DNA of 64,000 nucleotides from Siphlonurus alternatus (Eukaryota > Arthropoda > Insecta > Ephemeroptera > Siphlonuridae), in contig OX463782.1 of the NCBI GenBank assembly GCA_949825025.1, positions 31,343,351-31,407,350 of the forward strand, in the 5' to 3' direction. The notes below the pieces were generated by a model. It was not told the origin of the DNA. It did not search any database and worked only from the letters and a program-made list of their open reading frames with translations. This document shows positions 59,399 through 64,000 of the stretch, piece after piece. Positions within the stretch are counted from its first letter, which is position 1. The number at the start of each line of letters is the position of its first letter. Made by a program: the position numbers and the translations under genes.

Positions 59399-59795
59399 TT
59401 AGGGTAAGATAACACGAACAATCGATTGTTGTAGTCCCATTTGATTTACATGTAAACCTTATAGCAACCTCATAATGATTCTGAATTTTTTTTGAGAGAC
59501 AGTTTTTAGCACCAAAAAAATGTGGAAAAAATTTCAAAACAATCGGACGATTTAATTTTTTAAAATTAATTTCTTAGTTTAGGTCTCCATGCATGGGAAA
59601 GCCCTATACTGAAAATTTAAAATATTAATTTAAAAAAATTGAATCGTCCGATTGTTTTGAAATTTTTTACACGTATTTTTGGTGCTAAGAACTGTCTCTC
59701 AAAAAAAAATTCCGAATTATTATGAGGTTGCTAAGGTTTACATGTTAATCAAATGGGACTACAACAATCGATTGTTCGTGTTATCTTACCCTTAA
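59399..59795. mobile_element. Intact palindromic MITE family E, about 395 bp
   Basis: Starts TTAGGGTAAGATAACACGAA and ends GTTCGTGTTATCTTACCCTTAA. Arms of nearly 190 bp include AACAATCGATTGTTGTAGTC, TTACATGTAAACCTTA and ATCGGACGATT with inverses around a TGCATGCATGGGAAAG-type centre. It folds almost end to end. Relatives lie at 1-166, in the arms of the big foldback, and at 24.9 kb. Confidence 0.85.
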
Positions 59796-59799
59796 GTAA

Positions 59800-60000
59800 A
59801 AACCAAAATCTATAGTATATAGCTTTTGGTAAAACCACTAAACACAAAATTCACTTTGTTTATTATATGCCAGCACAATATAATTATTTGCATTCTGGCG
59901 CACCTCGATCAGAGAGCTCCCTCTATTATACCAGGGGCATGACGTCAGCGCAATTCACTCTATAAGACTCGGATCATGTCTCTGTGCGTAGAAATTTTGG
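59800..60000. other. Unassigned stretch with TGACGTCA
   Basis: A GC-richer island at 59895-59990 contains TGACGTCA at 59940 and TATAAGACTCGGATCATG. It might be regulatory; no gene assigned. Confidence 0.3.
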
Positions 60001-60002
60001 CT

Positions 60003-60003
60003 G

Positions 60004-60095
<92 letters not shown>

Positions 60096-60097
60096 TC
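60003..60097. repeat. (TTTA)n microsatellite
   Basis: About 95 bp of perfect TTTA tetranucleotides. Confidence 0.95.
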
Positions 60098-60284
60098 ATG
60101 TGGATGTACATAATACAACATAGAGACAAAAAACTTATAAATACCTTAAAAATTAAACATGATACAATATTATACTGTATTAATGCACTTAGAATTATAA
60201 ATAAAAATTTAAACAAACATTAATTAAAATGCACATAAATCATGATAATACATCATAGTAGCATTAATCCACTATGTTATATTC

Positions 60285-60657
60285 TTAAGGTAGAGATAAT
60301 ACGGATCAGCTGGCCCAATGCTAAAAAAATCCCATTCATAAAAATTATGAAAAAAAATTAAAATGTTCTCCTCTACATCCCCTATCAGTAGGTAAAATAT
60401 CAGGTATGAAAAAACGAGCTAGTTTTTGAGTAACGAATTTTTAAAGTTCTCTAATTTAACATGGAGGAATAGAAGTTCCATGTTAAATTAGTCAACTTTA
60501 AAAATTAATAACTCGAAAACTAGCTCGTTTTTGTACACCTGATATTTTACCTACTGATAGGGGTGTAGAGGAGAACATTGTAATTTTTTTCATAATTTGT
60601 ATGAATGGGATTTTTTTTAGCATTGAGCCAGCTGATCCGTGTTATCTCTACCTTAAG
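60285..60657. mobile_element. Palindromic MITE family D, about 370 bp
   Basis: Ends CTTAAGGTAGAGATAATACG and CGTGTTATCTCTACCTTAAG are inverted, and arms pair over most of the length (GATCAGCTGG, CTACTGATAGG/CCTATCAGTAGG, CGAGCTAGTTTT). The termini resemble family E, the interior does not. Non-coding. Confidence 0.85.
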
Positions 60658-60669
60658 ATTTAATTTCAA

Positions 60670-63470
60670 ATGCAAAACCAACCAATATACAATAAAATCA
60701 AAATTAATTAAAAAAAAATGTGCAATTTTGTTTTATGAAACAATAAAAAATGTTATTTTTTATTCTGTTTTTTAATAGTGCATGAAAATTTTATCCTATA
60801 GTTTTCTTTTACGCGCCACATTGCACGTGGTCCAGTTGCTTGTATGCTTTTTTCAATTTCAACAAACTCATTTTTACTGATTAACAGATTAACTATAATA
60901 CAAATTATGTGTTTTATTGAAATTTTACATGTAATTATATATAAAATAGCAGTGGTAAATTTATTTATAAACATAAAAATATAAACAAAAAATTAAATTT
61001 ATTTTGGAAAAATTGTCCTGCTAAATTCATTCACTATAATATCAAAATAAAAAAATTCTATTATATATAGATTGTCCAACAAAATTATATTCCTTTGGCG
61101 TAGCTTTACCGTTAAAAAGTTCCCCCCCCCCCCTTTTCCCTGAATAGCATAATTTTACTATAGTATTTTTGAATAGATTCATATTTGGAATAATTAATAA
61201 ATAGGCATACTTGACCAAAATGTGTCAATTACTCCAAAATATCAACCAATCAATCAACGTAATATTTAACTTTAAAATTTATCCATTAATGTGTAATAAT
61301 TTTCTCACCCTAAACCCTTAACCAACATTAAAATAAACATAAATAAAATTTAATAATTAAATTAATCTAAAATGTAAGATGATTGTAAAACAGTCCGGCT
61401 TCCGGCCTTGGTAGGCCTGTATTATTGTTTTTATTAATAAAAATAATAAAAATATTAAGAATAAATTACACTATAGCTTCCCTACTATATTAACATTCTA
61501 TTGTAAAGGTACATTTTTCTGTGAGGAATGTATAATATAAAATACACGAAAAAGCCATTGCAAAGATAACTATTGCAATGCTAATCTGTTAATACGAGGG
61601 TTAATGTCGGGTACCTTTCTATTGCAAAATAGCACATAAAAAAAAACTAACTGTAAGTTTCTTTAAAAAATTAGTAAGTGCATGTTTGCCTGTTATACTC
61701 TAATTCTATAATGTTACACAGAATGTGTATTATTAAAGTTTTGAACTAATAAAGAATAATATTGCATTATAATTAATTAAAATATGTTGTGCACTGCAAT
61801 GACCTTCGGACTACTTTTTCAAATTCAAACGAGGCCTAGCATCTAAAAAAGATTATTCATCTTTATAAATCTGTATGGTTTTTCTCTTTTCTAAGAAGTA
61901 AAACTGTTTACTTATCCAAATAAAATTGCGAGAAAAAAGCCATGCTTCAACTCTGCATGAGATATAAGTGATATAACAAAACAAATCAGCTGTAATTAAT
62001 ATTATAATGATAATTTTATTATATTTGGTCATTGCTTCTGTAACTGTTGCCGAATAAATAAACATTTGAATTTAATAAAAAGTAACAATATTTACTCTAA
62101 CATTATATTATTATTTTTATTGCAGCATATTGAAAGCCGCAGTAAATCATGCAAACTCTCGAATTATAACCTTAACTTAACTTTAACCATATAAACGGAA
62201 CTTTACATTGCAATAGTTATAGATTCGAAAAAAAAGCGATCATGTTCTGCGCGGAATTGAGAAATAATCTAAGTTTAAAAATACGAGTTTCAAAAAATCG
62301 CGCGTTCTCCCTACCTCGATCCAGCATAGCCCTCGCCAGAGCGTATCAAGTACGCTCTGCCCTCGCTATCGCTCGCTATGCTCGATCGCCTCGCGAAATG
62401 ACGGCGATGACGGTTTATTAATTAAAATTAATATAATGATGCTCCACTAAAATAAACTGCACCAACCCACGGCATCACTCTGGTACCATGCAATGATTGG
62501 GATGCAATTCACATTTATATCATGTATTTAAAGGTTTGAGGTGGCTGGAAAACCGTCAAGCTGGCCACCTCATTTGATTTAATTTTAATTATAGTATAGT
62601 CGAATTAACAGCACCGCTGCTGAATTCAACGGCACTACTCGGTATTAAAGTGTGGATAGAAAATCAGCTCTTCGGGTAATTTTTAAAGTAGTCAACCTGC
62701 ATTGCGGACAAATTTTTAAACTTTACCTTTCAAGATTATAAGTTTTTAGAAAAATGTTGAATTTTATTTGACAAATAAGAAAATTAAATTTAGAAGAGAA
62801 CTGTCACCTCAGTTTTCTCATTTATTTTTTTCCAAATTTTTTTAAGATTTTCCAGATGGCAGCCGTGAATTTATCATGGGATACTCTCAGATTGATATCT
62901 TCAAAGTTGATTAGCAAAAAATAATATTGAGTTGGCCCTATAGCGGTAGTTTGCAATACAAAGCTTGGAGTTTTTTTACTAATACATTCCGAAAGAAAAA
63001 TATACCATTAAATTCTCAAACAGGATTTCGAGCCATGAGTACTTTTCTGCAAAAATTACACGAAAAATATCAGTTTTACATGGTAATCAAATGGGAAGGA
63101 AAAGCTTGATTATCTCAAAATATTATTGCGTTACCTACCCTGAATTTTGTTTGATAATTCTAATATTGGCTAAAAGGGGGAGAGCTGATAAAAATTTCTG
63201 GTTCATGCAGTTATCGAAAGAATTTGTAATGTTCCAATCTACTTAAATAACTTAATTGATTCTGCATGGTATTTGTGAAATAAAGTAACTTAATTATTAC
63301 TATAATGTGAAATGATCGACGCGTTAATTGACTCGGGATTTGGATTTTTTTGAAAATATGTTGTTTTAAAGGAGCAACATAATATACTTGAAAAGGTAAC
63401 CCATCCATGTGCTATAGCTCGACGTTGCTTGAATTCGGTGATCTAACGAGAACAGTTCAATGCCAGCATA
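60670..63470. other. AT-rich intergenic stretch
   Basis: No gene recognised. A C11 run lies near 61121-61132. A GC-rich patch at 62290-62410 is built from CGCTCGCTATGCTCGATCGC-like overlapping words. A CCAG followed by ATGGCAGCCGTG at 62851 opens only a 20-codon frame. Confidence 0.45.
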
Positions 63471-63480
63471 TCATGCTAAC

Positions 63481-63614
63481 CACTCGACTTCGCCTCAGAA
63501 AATTTCCACTTGCAGCCTTTTTAATCATCATGTCTCATAAGAATAACATAGGGCATCAAGGGCATGGTGGTTAACAAGTCTGCAAAGGGAAATTTTGCAA
63601 GTTGATGAGTGTAC
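63481..63614. mobile_element. MITE family B, copy 3
   Basis: CACTCGACTTCGCCTCAGAA at the left and GTTGATGAGTGTAC at the right, with GGGCATGGTGGTTAACAAGT and AAAGGGAAATTTTG inside, as in the copies at 3.57 and 14.54 kb. Confidence 0.75.
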
Positions 63615-63664
63615 ATTGTTTGGGGTTAAAGTGATCGGAATAGTCTTTCAACTTTCAACCACTA

Positions 63665-63819
63665 TGGACGCGATTCAAGAAGCAGTTAGCCAGGTTTCTA
63701 AACACGATTAACTTAACCACGTTTAACTAGGTGGTTTAACACGTAAAACAGGTACAGTTAAACGTGTTTAAGCTGAACGTGGTTAGAAATCTGGCTAACT
63801 CCTTCCTGAATCGCACCCT
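63665..63819. mobile_element. MITE family A, copy 5
   Basis: TGGACGCGATTCAAGAAGCA and CTTCCTGAATCGCACCCTA inverted ends with GTTAGCCAGGTTTCTAA inside and its inverse near the right end. Confidence 0.8.
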
Positions 63820-63850
63820 ATATATTCATACATTTAGATTTTTTTAATTC

Positions 63851-64000
63851 AATCGAAAAGGAAATGAATCGAAAATGAAATGAGCCGAAAAGGAAATGAA
63901 CCGAATTGGAAATGCCGAGACGAAGAGGAAATGAACTGAAGAGGAAATAAACCGAATCTGAAATGAACCGAAAAGGAAATAAACCGAAGAGGAAATGAAC
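63851..64000. repeat. Minisatellite, about 15-bp unit, running off the window
   Basis: About ten imperfect units of GGAAATGAACCGAAA (variants with GAAGA, TCGAA, AACTG). Same unit as the array at 58.55 kb. It continues beyond the window end. Confidence 0.85.

Noticed and set aside
62851..62920. ATG in good context after CCAG (MAAVNLSWDTLRLISSK)
   Set aside because: Only about 20 codons before a stop, with no donor and no continuation found.

Overview
This window is AT-rich, intron-bearing metazoan DNA. I read it as an invertebrate, probably an arthropod and possibly a crustacean. The reasons are TATA boxes about 30 bp upstream of TCA-type initiators, small multi-exon secreted-protein genes, a cluster of intron-containing tRNA-Tyr genes, long microsatellites, and a very heavy load of MITEs and foldback elements. 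No bacterial gene structure and no CRISPR array is present. The taxon is an inference; no species-diagnostic gene was recognised.

Layout. From 1.3 to 7 kb lie five sequence-identical tRNA-Tyr genes, each with a 17-nt intron, separated by AT-rich DNA with MITEs and (AG)n. From 9.1 to 10.2 kb are two candidate convergent terminal exons. Gene A (13.05-15.20 kb, +) is a complete five-exon gene for a 229-aa secreted, acidic, helical protein that I cannot assign to a family. Gene B (17.25-19.62 kb, -) is a complete five-exon gene for a 196-aa secreted protein resembling the GM2-activator/ML lipid-binding type. Both have a recognisable core promoter. They are convergent, and their introns have absorbed MITEs.

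From 19.9 kb onward the window is dominated by mobile and repetitive DNA. A diverged segmental duplication links 19.9-20.8 kb with 39.6-41.3 kb. A 5.2-kb foldback element lies at 23.09-28.28 kb, with about 1.4-kb inverted arms, 147-bp subterminal tandem units and a 9-bp target duplication. A second foldback at 30.26-33.37 kb has about 1.46-kb arms. There is a hAT-like element at 38.5-39.0 kb, a possible Penelope-like inverted pair at 40.5-40.9 kb, and an inverted pair of 0.55-kb TA-flanked elements at 35.8 and 42.7 kb. Short palindromic MITE families recur throughout.

From 44 to 64 kb the sequence is mostly AT-rich and non-coding. Scattered in it are GC-rich islands of 100-250 bp, several carrying TGACGTCA. 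Some contain plausible isolated exons (49.67, 54.55 and 54.83 kb), which would fit genes with long introns whose other exons lie outside the window. Coding sequence that I can support well amounts to only genes A and B (about 1.3 kb); most of the rest is repeat-derived or unassigned intergenic DNA.
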